From: Nymphaea colorata | Taxonomy: Eukaryota; Streptophyta; Magnoliopsida; Nymphaeales; Nymphaeaceae | Length of the DNA stretch: 64,000 nucleotides | Reading direction: 5' to 3' | Assembly: GCF_008831285.2 (NCBI RefSeq) | Contig: NC_045150.1 | Coordinates: 7,576,001 to 7,640,000, forward strand | Position numbers and translations under genes: made by a program | The notes under the pieces: model-generated | The model's database searches: none | What the model was told of the DNA's origin: nothing | The model's input: only the letters and a program-made list of their open reading frames with translations | Shown here: positions 1 to 10,715 of the stretch, piece after piece | Position numbering within the stretch: position 1 is the stretch's first letter | Layout of the letters: each line of letters starts with the position of its first letter

Positions 1-2739
1 ATGTGGGGGGTAACAGTATCAACGATGTTAGGTTGATGGTGATTTGATGGTGGTGCCGGTGGTGAGTGTGTAGGTGATTGAGGTGGAGGAGGTTGTGGTG
101 GGCTGGTTGGGGAAGGTTGTGGTACATAATCAAGTGATTCTTGAGATGGTAGAGGTATAACAACTTCACTATCTTGGACTTGGTGGTTTTGAAAAGGAAA
201 TGTATTTTCTATAAACTTAACATCTTGACTAGTGAAAATTTCATTGGTGTCAAGATCGTAGAGTTTATAGGCATGTTGACCATAAGGGTATCCGACAAAG
301 ACACACTTACGTGATCGTGAGTCAAATTTATGAGCTTTGCCAATGTTATATGCATAACACAGGCAACCAAAAACACGAATGTGATTATATTTGGGAGTTT
401 GTCCATAAAGAACTTCATAGGGGGTTTTTTCTTGTAAAGGATGAGTAGGCAAACGATTGAGTAAATAAGCAGCAGTTAAAACACATTCCCCCCAAAATTT
501 TATAGGCAAGCATGCTTGAAAACGAAGGGCACGAGCAATATTTAAAATATCTTTGTGTTTGCGTTCAACCACTCTATTTTGTTGAGGAGTGGCGACACAA
601 GAATGTTGACGCTCGATGCCTTTATGATGTAAAAAATTTTCCATATTTGCAGAAAAAAATTCAGCTCCATTATCACTTCGGATTTTTTTAATGGAGGTTT
701 GAAATTGATTTTCTACTAAATTGATAAATTTTTGAATATAAAAGAATGCCTCAGATTTATAACGCATGAGAAAAACCCATGTGCAACGTGAGAAATCATC
801 CACAACAGTGAGGAAATAATGAGCGCCAGATAGTGAAGGTGTATTGTAACCTCCCCAAATATCACAATGAATCAATTGAAATATGCTAGTGGTGGATATT
901 GAACTATTAGAAAAAGGTAAACGAGTTTGTTTGGCAAGATAACATATGGAGCAATGCTCATTAACATGAGAGGAATCAATGAAACTAAACAAGGACTTTA
1001 AGGGAGCAAATGAAGGGTGACCGAGTCTAACATGCCATAGAACAGATTGGTTTGGTGAGGCAGCGGCGGCGCGTGGTTCTTCATCCTTAAGGATATACAA
1101 GCCATTCTGCATTCTACCCTTCCCAATCGTCTTCATCGAGCGTCGGTCCTGAATGGTACAAGAATGAGTATAAAAAATAACTTGACAATTGTTTTGAGCA
1201 ACCAACTTGGACACAGATAAAAGGTTACAAGAAAAGGTGGGAACATATAAGACATGATGTAATGTAATAGAAGAATTTAAATACAACTGACCAACATGGG
1301 TAACTGGAGTGGTGGAACCATTAGGGAGCTTAACAGGATTAGATTGAGCTAAAGAAGGGGAAATGAGGTTAGACAAACAATTAGTAATATGGTGTGTAGC
1401 TCCGGTATCAATTATCCATACTTGAGAGGAAGCTAAGCAAACAATGGGTGACTCTAACATACCTGCCAGGTTGACTTTGGGTGTTTTGGAATTTATGAAT
1501 TCCATAAACTGATGATATAGTTCTGGTGTGAGGGGAGGCGACTGCTCTTGAGACTTTGTGGATGGAGGAATTGACAATGCATCATTGGTAGAATGAAGGT
1601 TTGCTTGAGGCTGTTGTCGTTGGCCATTAGAAGTGCTCTTCTTGGGAAAACCGTGAAGGAGGTAGCAGCGAGCCTTAATATGCCCAAGTCGCCCACAGTG
1701 TTCACATTGAGGTCTGGTTCGACTCTTAAAGCGGTTGTTGTCATGATTCTGTTTCTTCACAATAGCTGCTGAAATGTTGTCAGATTGTAGGGGAACATGG
1801 AGATCACGTTGGCATTCCTCTTGAACCAGCAGGGCGTAAGCTTTGGACGTGTTGGGGATAGGATCCATGAGTAAGATCTGGCTACGAATCGCTCCATAGC
1901 TCTCATTCAGCCCCATCAAGAACTGAATTAATCTGTCATGTTCTTGAATGTCATGTGCTTTCCTCATGGCTCCACATTCACAAGTGGGAAGAGTGACAAG
2001 CGAATCATACTCATCCCAACGGCCCTTGATTTGAGTGTAATACGTACTAATGGAAGATTGTCCCTGCTTGCAGTTAATAATCTGTTGTTGGATTTGATAA
2101 AGACGTGGAGCATTTGACCGGGTGAATCTAGTCTTTAATTCATGCCAAACGTCTGCAGCGTTTGTGGCATAAACGACTGTTGAAGTCAGTGACTTGTGAA
2201 GAGAATTCAGCAGCCAAGAAAGTACCATGTTGTTGGATCTCTCCCAAGAAACAATGAGAGAGTGGAGACCCGTGGGTTTCGGAATAGAACCATCAACAAA
2301 ACCCATCTTATTTTTGGCTAAAAGGGCCATGGTCATGGCTCTTATCCACGTTTCATAATTATCTCCAGTGAGCTGTTGGGATACAAGACACGTACCAGGA
2401 TTGTCTGAATGATGAAGAAAGAATGGACTATCTTCTTGAGTGGTTGATGACATAGAATTACCTGAAGTTCCATGAAAATCTGCCATGATGTGGCACAAAA
2501 ATAATTAACCGAATGCTTGTAAGAAGATCCCTTCACAGGTCTCCAGAGGACACGGCAAGAGAAAAACGCCCCAAATCTGACAACGACCGGAGTTTTCGTT
2601 GTAAGTTGTGCCCAGATTTTGTCTTAAGGAAGGCACAAGGCGAAAACAGGGGTGCAGAGTCGGTGTTCTGTTTGCACGCCCACCACCGGAGTAGTAAAAA
2701 AAAAAACGAAGAAGGCGCTTGAGCCGCTCGTTCGCGACA

Positions 2740-3075
2740 GCAGTGGCGATGCAGCAGAGAGCGCTTGCTGGAACAGGAGGAGACGCTCGAGCGGGCGCTT
2801 CGTGCGGGAGCGGGTCGAGCGGATGATGCAGCAGAGAGCGCTCGCTGGCGATGCAGGAAGAGTCGCTCGAGCGGGCGCTTCGTGCGGGAGTGGCTCGAGC
2901 GGACGATGCAAAAGCTTGCTCGAGAGGACGATGCTCGAGCGAGGAGCGGAAGCGGGAGCAGGGAGCAGCTCGAGGGGGCGTTTCGAGCGGGAGCAGCTCG
3001 AGCTAGCGATGCAGCAGCTTGCTCGAGCGGGCGATGCAGGGGCTTGCTTAATGAACAGGCGCTCAAAGTAGAGAG
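2740..3075. repeat. GC-rich imperfect tandem repeat in the copia leader
   Basis: A block of roughly 330 bp rich in GCTCGAGCGG and GCGATGCAG motifs. One unit, starting at 2785, recurs at 2865 (period about 80 bp), followed by more degenerate copies. It is far more GC-rich than its surroundings. The open frames across it on both strands reflect its composition and show no domain. It lies between gag and the primer-binding site, so it is probably part of the retroelement leader. Confidence 0.65.
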
Positions 3076-3338
3076 CGGGCGATGCTGGAACAGGTGGGAA
3101 GCTAGGAGGACGATGCAGGAGAGGGATAAAGCAGATCTCTTTTATTCCTCCGACAAAAGCTGGGTTTTCCCCAAAAAAACAGAGTGGATCAAGACAGCCT
3201 CTGCTGCTTGTGAGCAGGATCATCCATGACCAACAGAGAAAGAGTCAGGTCCGACGGATGAAGAAGAACGGCGAGCGGCAGCAAGAAGGTAGGCGGCAGA
3301 TCCTTCTATTTTTCTTCTATTCCTCACGATCTAACGTA

Positions 3339-3350
3339 GCTCTGATACCA
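3339..3350 (-). other. Primer-binding site, initiator tRNA-Met type
   Basis: The reverse complement reads TGGTATCAGAGC, the standard plant copia primer-binding site matching the 3' end of initiator methionine tRNA. It directly abuts the LTR. Confidence 0.9.
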
Positions 3351-3628
3351 TGTTAAAGAAAGAGGAATAGGAACGATGGTGAGAGGAAAGAAACCGTATT
3401 TCTCATTGTATTTCTATGAACCATTTACAAGGTATATATAGGGGCAATTGGATAAGAATAGAGAAGCGATCCTATCCCTGATTTCTGCTCATACAAGATC
3501 ATCATTCCTAATTCGTTGTGATTTCTCAATCTGCAACGTCTAACAACTCATCCTCTTGATTAGGGCGATCTCTGATTCCTTGATTTTGGGCGATCTTCTT
3601 CGATTGTTACAGGAAGTAACGTTCAACA
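3351..3628 (-). repeat. LTR of the left copia element (5' LTR in element orientation)
   Basis: The segment begins TGTTAAAG and ends TTCAACA, so it has the TG...CA ends and short inverted termini of an LTR. It directly abuts the primer-binding site. A TATATATA box at about 3432-3441 is placed for transcription leftwards into the element. Length is 278 bp, normal for plant copia LTRs. The partner LTR is outside the window, so the boundary rests on end motifs and position. Confidence 0.8.
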
Positions 3629-4576
3629 CTCTACAACTCCTGTTTCTGCAAAAGCTCTTTGGATTGCCTTACACGTACGCTCTTTTCTATGATTTCAAAG
3701 TCGTCTCCCGCTATCAACAGGCTCAGTGGTGAGCTCTTCCAGTGTAATATACTAGCGAGGGCAGTTACTTTCTGCTCAAGTACGTTGAAGAGGATCACTT
3801 GATTACTTGCTGCTTACCTTTAGCCCTCTGCTAGTTTTTTGCTCTCCAGAAAAGCTTTCACATTTTTAGTAGCTTTACTGAGTCACATTACATCATCTCC
3901 ACACATTAATATGGGAGCTGTCCTTCTGATCCTCAACCAATATATATATATATATATATAAAGAACTCGCAGCGGCTGCGCTCATTTGTTGAGTGTCCGC
4001 TGCAACTGCATAGAAAAAAAATGATGCTCCACGAAGCAACGCAGGAGAGGGACGTTGCCTCCCCTTTGTGGCACCGGCGACGTCTGCTGAGGCCTCACCG
4101 GCTGCCCAGAACAAACGGCGGCACCCTAACCGGTGTTGCCAGTGCCGTGGAGGGAACGCAACGCCCTCCCCAGCACCCCAATGCCCTATGTGTTTTTCGA
4201 ACGAATGGAACGTAGCTACTACGCTCTTAGGGACCTAGTGTTTCAATATATATATATATATTTGAAATTAATTATTAAAATGATATTTTAATATCTAATC
4301 TGATAGATATGTTTTAAAGGGTGATTTGATGATAAACATATATTAAGTTCACTGTTTTCTTATTTAAATATTTTTTTTTCAATATCCAAAAAGTGAAATG
4401 TTCGTACAACATAAAAAATTTGGTAGTATATTGATCAACTTTTTTATAAAAATAACTTGAAGTAAAATATGTTTTATATTAAACTAATGTTTATAAACAC
4501 ATTAGAAGGTCCATATTTCTTCATAACACTTTTTAACATGAATTTAAGATATCTGTTTTTACCTCTTACCCAAGTG
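3629..4576. other. Intergenic stretch between two copia elements
   Basis: No gene is visible. It holds a short (TA)n tract at about 3942-3962, a GC-rich patch at about 3965-4215 without recognisable coding, and AT-rich sequence from 4245 onward. Confidence 0.5.
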
Positions 4577-4581
4577 GTCGG
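4577..4581. repeat. Target-site duplication GTCGG, left copy
   Basis: GTCGG lies directly before the TGTTGG start of the LTR at 4582. The same five bases follow the end of the element at 7337-7341. Confidence 0.85.
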
Positions 4582-4879
4582 TGTTGGTGTATGGAAGTTG
4601 ATCCATATTGCAATATCGCGGAAAATTTTTTCTTCATGTAAGGGCATATGGGTCATTTTGTACGAATGCGGGTTTGCCCTAATCTTTATGTTTTGAGGAT
4701 GGCCGCTGCTGAGAGTGTCTGTGTGTGTGTTCTTCTAAGAGAGAGAATACAAGAGATCTGTGCGACCGTGGACGTAGGAGATTATTGCTCCGAACCACGT
4801 AAATCGTTGTCTTCTTCCTTGTTGCTTCTAACCCCTTCTTGAGAGTGCGAGAGGAGTGTTTATTGTGTTGTTCCTAACA
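4582..4879 (+). repeat. 5' LTR of the TNT1-like element
   Basis: It starts TGTTGGTG and ends TTCCTAACA, with TG...CA termini, 298 bp long. Its last 29 bp recur exactly at 7308-7336. Confidence 0.85.
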
Positions 4880-4881
4880 AC

Positions 4882-4893
4882 TGGTATCAGAGC
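4882..4893 (+). other. Primer-binding site
   Basis: TGGTATCAGAGC, two bases after the LTR end, complementary to initiator tRNA-Met. Confidence 0.92.
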
Positions 4894-7336
4894 CAGGTTC
4901 GTTCGAGGTAGGAACAATGGTGCTGGAAGAAAGAAAGGTCAGAATCGAGAAGTTCGATGGTAAAGACTTCAGATTCTGGAAGGTGCAGATCGATGACTAC
5001 TTGTATCAGAAGAAACTGCATGAACCACTCATGGGAGCGAAACCTGCAACAATGGCTGATGCAGATTGGCAGTTGCTGGATAGACAAGCCCTTAGAGTCA
5101 TCCGGTTGACGTTGGCCAGAAACGTCGCCTTCAACATTGTTAACGAGAAGACGACAGCAAGTCTGATGAAGACGCTAACAGATATGTACGAAAAACCCTA
5201 TGCTTCGAATAAGGTATATCTGATGCGTCGATTATTTAATTTGAAAATGGCTGAAGGTGCCTCTGTTACGGATCACATAAATGAGTTCAATGTTATTACT
5301 TCTCAATTATGTTCTGTCGATATTAAGTTTGATGATGAGGTTCAAGCCTTAATTTTACTGTCATCTCTATCGGAGAATTGGAGTGCCACTGTGACCACCG
5401 TGAGTAGTTCATCGGGGTCAAGCAAATTGAAGTTCAGTGGTGTTCGAGATTTAATACTTAGTGAGGACATTCGCAGAAGAGAGGCAGGAGAGCCCTTCGG
5501 TTCTGCCCTAAATGTTCAAAATAGGGACAGAACTAATCAACGCTACCAAGAGCTTGGAAGGTCCAAACCTAAGGGAATGAGTCAATCCAAACCTCGAAGT
5601 GATGGCTGTTGGAACTGTGGTAAGCCAGGACACCGGAAAAGAGATTGCAGGTTGTTGAAGAAGAAGAACCCAAATCGTGAAGATGATTCAGCAAATGCAG
5701 CAACAGAAGATATAGCTGATGCACTTGCCTTGAGTGTACACAGCTCTATAGAGTCTTGGATTTTAGACTCTGGCGCATCTTTCCATTCAACGTATTCTAA
5801 TGAAAGTATGCATAACTATGTTGCAGGAAAATTTGGTAGAGTATACCTTGCAGATGATGAACCTCTGGATATTGTAGGGAAAGGTGAGGTTCACATTAAA
5901 ATGCAGAATGGGCATGTATGGAAGTTAAAAGATGTCAGACATGTCCCAAGGTTGAAGAGGAAACTCATCTCGGTCGGACAATTAGACGACGAAGGCTATG
6001 TTACTACCTTTGTTGGCGGATCTTAGAAGATAACCAAAGGTGCTATGGTTATACCACGAGGTCACAAACTTGGCACTTTGTACATGACTGCAGATGTGAA
6101 AGACACAGTGGCTGTGGCGAAATGTGAGAATAAATCATTGTTGTAGCATTACAGGCTTGGGCATATGAGTGAGAAGGGAATGAAGATCATGACAACAAAT
6201 AACAAGTTGCATGACTTGAAATCTGTAGACATTGGGCTATGTGAAGACTGTGTTTTCGAAAAACAGAAAATGGTCACTTTCTCCAAAGTTGGACGGCCTC
6301 CAAAGAAGGAAAAGCTAGAGTTGGTGCATACTGATGTTTGGGGACCAGCTCCAGTTCGTTCTCTTGGAGGATCCCTATACTATGTCACATTCATTGATGA
6401 TTGTACAAGGAAGGTATGGGTTTACTTTCTCAAACATAAATCTGACGTGTTTACTGTTTTCAAAAGGTGGAAAACAGAAGTAGAAAATCAGACCGGAAAG
6501 AAGATTAAATGTCTGCGGTCAGATAATGGAGGTGAGTATGACAGCAAAGAGTTTAAAAATTTTTGTGCAGATCATGGGATTCGAACACAAAGAACGGTCC
6601 CTAAAAAGCCACGACAGAATGAGGTTACTGAAAGAATGAACAGAACCCTTTGTGAAAGAGCAAGAAGCATGAGACTGCATTCAAGCTTACCAAAAATGTT
6701 TTGGGCGGATGCAATCAGTACAGCTGCATACTTGATAAATCGTGGGCCTTCTGTTCCTTTGGACTATGGAATACCTGAAGAAGCCTGGACCGGCAAGGAG
6801 GTAAATCTTGCACACTTAAGAGTCTTCGGTTGTGTTTCTTACATACATATAGACTCAGATAAAATGGATAAATTAGATCCTAAGTCCAGGAAATGTTATT
6901 TCATTGGTTATGGAAATGATGAGTTTGGGTATCGCTTTTGTGATGATAAAGCGAAGAAGATTATTAGACATAATGATGTAGTGTTTAATGAGATGGCTCT
7001 GTACAAAGACAAGGATAGTCTTATGTCTGAGAAGAATGAACATCATGACACAGGTGAAGACATTGTAGAACTTCAAGATGTCTCTGAAGATGATGTTGCA
7101 ATTAAGAGTCAAGATGGAAACAGTCAGATGGAACAAGAAGCAAGCACATCCCAACCTCCATTAAGGAGACCAAGTAGAAGACCAAAACCAAATCGAAGGT
7201 ATTCTCCTTACTTACATTACTTGTTGTTAACTGATGCTGGAGAACCCGAGTGTTTTGATGAAGCAATGCAGGTTACAGATTCGGTTAAGTGGGAGTTAGC
7301 TATGAAAGAGGAGTGTTTATTGTGTTGTTCCTAACA

Positions 7337-7341
7337 GTCGG
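7337..7341. repeat. Target-site duplication GTCGG, right copy
   Basis: Exact partner of the GTCGG at 4577-4581. Confidence 0.85.
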
Positions 7342-7739
7342 GTAGCTACCAGTCACTCTTTTTGACCAATTCCAAAGAACCTGTCAATTCAAATAAACAA
7401 GGTCTCTTTTAATTTTTGTTTTTTTAGTATTTTGATAATTTTTTACTTTTAATGATTTTACATATTATTTATTCATTCTTCCGTAGATGGTATTTCAAAT
7501 ATTTTTCGCTCCTTCACTGAATCAATTAATCGGTTTGATTCACCGAATCAGTAGTAGCAGTGCAACTCAGTTCATGAAACGGAGGGATCCGCATGTCCAA
7601 AACAGCAATGGTCCATTTGAATATATGTCTTCCTTGATGAGGAATGTCAATATCATCCCATTTGTATATTCGACCGAACTATTGTGAGAAAAAAAAAAAG
7701 ATATGGAAAAATATTTAATGTTTGATTAAAAAAAGGTTT

Positions 7740-8220
7740 TGGATTTTAAAAGTGACATATAGTTGGATTCAGATTCAGATATACATAACTTTTTAATCAG
7801 ATTTAGATTCAGATTCAGATCACAATTCGTCTTGAATGACTGATGCCTTTTAGGAGCTATTTGATAATAGTAACACACTGTTAATGTGCTAATACATGTA
7901 ATAATTTGTAACAAGGGTTTCATGAATATGCTTTACATTTTTAGGATCAAATTCACAAGACAGTAACAATGTGTTATTGTCGCCTAACAACCCCTTATAT
8001 ATTTGAGAATTGGTTGGATTTGATTTAAAATTTGGATTCGAATGTGAATTTAAAAATCTGATTTGAATAACAAAATCTGATTTCAGGTTTGGATTTGGAT
8101 ATGACTTTCTTCATTCCTACCTAAATCCAAATTCAAATCTGAATGCATGAACATCCAAAAAGCAGATGGGATTAAAAGTATATTGGATTCGAATCAAATC
8201 AAATTACATCTTTAGGAACA
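7740..8220. repeat. Degenerate TTTGGAT/ATCCAAA dispersed repeat, copy 1
   Basis: Dense with variants of GATTCAGATT, TTTGGATTTGGAT and the complement AAATCCAAAT. The same texture recurs at about 11065-11455, 31480-31690, 50990-51180, 54895-55090 and 60640-61025. Several copies end in a phrase like ATCCATTGACATCC. Confidence 0.55.
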
Positions 8221-8977
8221 TTGGCTCCTGTTCTTCTACGAGGATTCATGCAATCGGCCTTACAAAGCTGACTGAAACCACATGAACATGAACCAGCTAG
8301 CCAGGCAAACCCGCCCCCTTACCAAGATCCATTAAGCCCAAAACATTTCCAAACCTATCGGAGCCCCATATCTATTTGAAAATGGAAGGAAAAGGTAAAC
8401 CGCACTGATTTCTCATTGATGGATCCAAATTTTTTATGGCATCTTTTTTTAGATCCATTTGATTTGTTTCACCTGGGAGACGGCAACTCCAGTGACAAAT
8501 TAATGGTTTGGATTATTTGGTCAAACGACCCGAGGGCCAGTTTATTCGACCTAAAGGAAATGACGCGTGGCTTAAGCAGCGCATCATCAAATAATCTTGG
8601 ATCCAAGTTTTTTTTTTTTTTGTTTCAAATTGTTATCTGAGTCTGGAGATTGAACTTGAATATTAGCATATTGAATTGTAAGATATGTATTAGATTGGGT
8701 TGCTATTTCTCTTGGAAGGTTTTCCGCATTTCTGTAGAATTATGTTTCATTTAATTATAAAGGTTTTGCTTATATCCTTTCGACAATTAGATTTGATAAT
8801 ATTGTAACTTTTTGGAGGATAATTTTTTTAGGTAATTATCTGTTGTTTTTTTTATTTGGTTAAGGAATTTTAGTGTAAATGAACAAGGATTCTATCGTTT
8901 TGTCTTTCAATATTTCTATGTAGTTTTAGGGAGTGAGTGAACCATGACTCCAGCTATCTAGAGTCACCCAACCACCT

Positions 8978-9125
8978 AATCAAGACCGTCTATATAAAAC
9001 TGATGGATGGTTGAGAAAAAAAAAAAGTGCTAGCTAATGTTAAATAAAAAAAATCAAGACCGTCTATATAAAACTGATGGATGGTTGAGAGAAAAAAAAG
9101 TGCTAACTAATATTAAATAAAAAAA
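8978..9125. repeat. Two-copy tandem repeat, 74-bp unit
   Basis: The unit beginning AATCAAGACCGTC at 8978 is repeated almost unchanged from 9052. The sequence just before it (AGAGTCACCCAA at about 8960) also appears at about 61121, so the duplicated piece is part of a dispersed element. Confidence 0.85.
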
Positions 9126-9502
9126 ATGTCCATCACATTTTTGTTCTTGTTTTCCTTTTAACATATTAAAAGTGTGAACTAATTTGTCACATTTTTTTAT
9201 GTATTATGAAAAGACATATAAACGAGTGACATAAGGACATACAATACGACACGCTAAATTCGTTTAAGTGATACTTGAATCTTTTGGTAGTTTTGCTTTC
9301 AATTATCGTTCGTTATTTTAATTAAAAAAAACGCCTCCAAGAATTTACTAGCTTCTAAGAAAATTATAAACATGTGTTAATCACAACGCATATGTCATTA
9401 TTCAATTACGAAGCTTGTAAATGCTCCAATCATTTGAACCGGAGATTGGTCGCACGTTTGAATGCCTAATCAGGATATCCATAAAGGCATTACGTCTCAA
9501 AC

Positions 9503-9736
9503 TTCGAAGATAATTTGTCTCATAATCAAATAAAAAATATTCCTTTCCTTCATGAAGACGTCCCCGACCTTTTGATTATGAGACAAATTATCTTCGAAGA
9601 CGTCTCGACCTTTTGATTATGAGACAAATTATCTTCGAAGACGTCCCCGACCTTTTGATTATGAGACAAATTATCTTCGAAGACGTCCCCGACCTTTTGA
9701 TTATGAGACAAATTATCTTCGAAGACGTCCCCGACC
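9503..9736. repeat. 42-bp tandem array with a facing inverted copy
   Basis: Four units begin at 9557, 9599, 9640 and 9682 (42, 41, 42, 42 bp), followed by a 13-base start of a fifth at 9724. Each carries GACGTCCCCGACC (one variant GACGTCTCGACC) and then a 28-base segment ending ATCTTCGAA. The exact reverse complement of that 28-base segment stands at 9503-9530, so the transcript or single strand could fold into a hairpin with any of the units. Open frames across the array follow from a unit length divisible by three. Confidence 0.92.
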
Positions 9737-10715
9737 ATCTAATTAGGGCCACCGGAAGAAGTGAATCAGGCCATGTGCTTAAACACACCACCAAATGCAT
9801 TCAGTGTTCTTCTGTTAGAGGCCAAAGGATTTCCCTGTTCATTGTCCAACCAGAAAAATCTATAAATTATATATATATATTTCAAATTCAAATTAAATAA
9901 AGAGGAAAATTTATAAAGCATTTATAGGATAACGTGTATTTTCGTTTGTGAACCAGAAACAGAACTAAAGTGTTTCATTTTTTTGGAAAGCAAATATGAT
10001 TATAGATTTTACCAAATTAATAATTTTTCATTTCCATATAGATTTACTTGATTCCGTTTTTTATTTTTGCTTTTATTGTCTTTGAGATGTTGAAGATAAC
10101 ATCAATGTAGTTTTAATGTTGAACAGATAAACTTTTTTTTAGTACATGTTCTTTGTTTGTGGGGGTATGTACAGATTGACTGGTTATATAGTTAGGGACT
10201 TCAAGCACAATCCATGATAGGGACCACGGAAAGTAAAAGGGCATTGTTCCTACTTCCTGGAGCGACTTGAATTTTATCGACCTTCCTTTTGTTTTTCTTG
10301 CATATGTACAAAGAACTTTCCAAATGTTTCCTTCTTAAGTATAATTAGTGCTTAAATCTGATTTTGGATTATTTTTCCATAAGGGTTTGCGTTGTGGTGG
10401 GTTGACAAATGCCAGTGCTATAGCTTGGAGCGATATTATTCATTAAGATTTGTGAAGCAAATTAAAAAAAGGATAGCATCCATTATTTTCATATATAGAT
10501 GAGTGAAAATGATAAAATTTGGATTCACCAAACAAGGCAAGTTCTCATTACCATCAAAGAAAAAAGATTTATATTGATTTTTTTCCCCCAAATTTGTTTA
10601 CTGAGAAATTAACATTTTTTGCTTAAAATATTTAGTATAAATTGCCAACTCCCTCACCTTAGAGACCGAAAGAGCCTAAATCTTCAATTGTTCTACCAGG
10701 CCTGAAACACCAGAA

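Larger units (their letters stand above)
1..3628 (-). mobile_element. Ty1/copia LTR retrotransposon, cut by the window edge
   Basis: Read on the minus strand, one frame runs from an ATG at 2486 to the left edge and shows, in order, a copia gag, a CCHC zinc knuckle (about 1664-1708), a protease with the D-T-G-A core (about 1380-1424), a GAG-pre-integrase region and an integrase core (about 1050-400). Reverse transcriptase and the second LTR would lie beyond base 1. The visible part looks whole; I noticed no clear break in the coding region I checked. The order protease-integrase before reverse transcriptase is that of Ty1/copia. A primer-binding site and an LTR flank it on the right. Age cannot be judged because only one LTR is in view. 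The leader between primer site and gag is unusually long (about 850 bp) and contains a GC-rich repeat. Confidence 0.9.
4582..7336 (+). mobile_element. Ty1/copia retrotransposon, TNT1-like, broken and shortened
   Basis: Visible parts in order: a 5' LTR (4582-4879), primer-binding site (4882-4893), gag starting at 4917, a zinc knuckle of CX2CX4HX4C form at about 5607-5650, a protease with D-S-G-A at about 5757-5775, an integrase (about 6250-7000), and at the far end 29 bp identical to the last 29 bp of the 5' LTR. The gag and integrase resemble the TNT1 group of tobacco. The element is broken, with about two or three breaks, and is much shorter than a full copia (2.75 kb). GTCGG flanks both ends exactly, so the outer boundaries are secure and the insertion is probably not ancient. 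Confidence 0.9.
7342..10715. other. Intergenic region before the neprosin gene
   Basis: No gene recognised. It contains a degenerate TTTGGAT-rich dispersed repeat (about 7740-8220), a two-copy 74-bp tandem repeat (8978-9125), the 42-bp array with its inverted copy (9503-9736), and AT-rich unique sequence. Short open frames here show no domain. Confidence 0.6.

Noticed and set aside
2513-3229. Overlapping open frames of 69-199 codons on both strands in the GC-rich block
   Set aside because: They come from a tandem GC-rich repeat in a retroelement leader, are Arg/Ser/Ala-rich in every frame and show no domain.
9550-9900. Repetitive protein-like frames (MIMRQIIFEDVPDLL type)
   Set aside because: Produced by the 42-bp tandem unit, which is divisible by three; no start context, splice signals or homologue.
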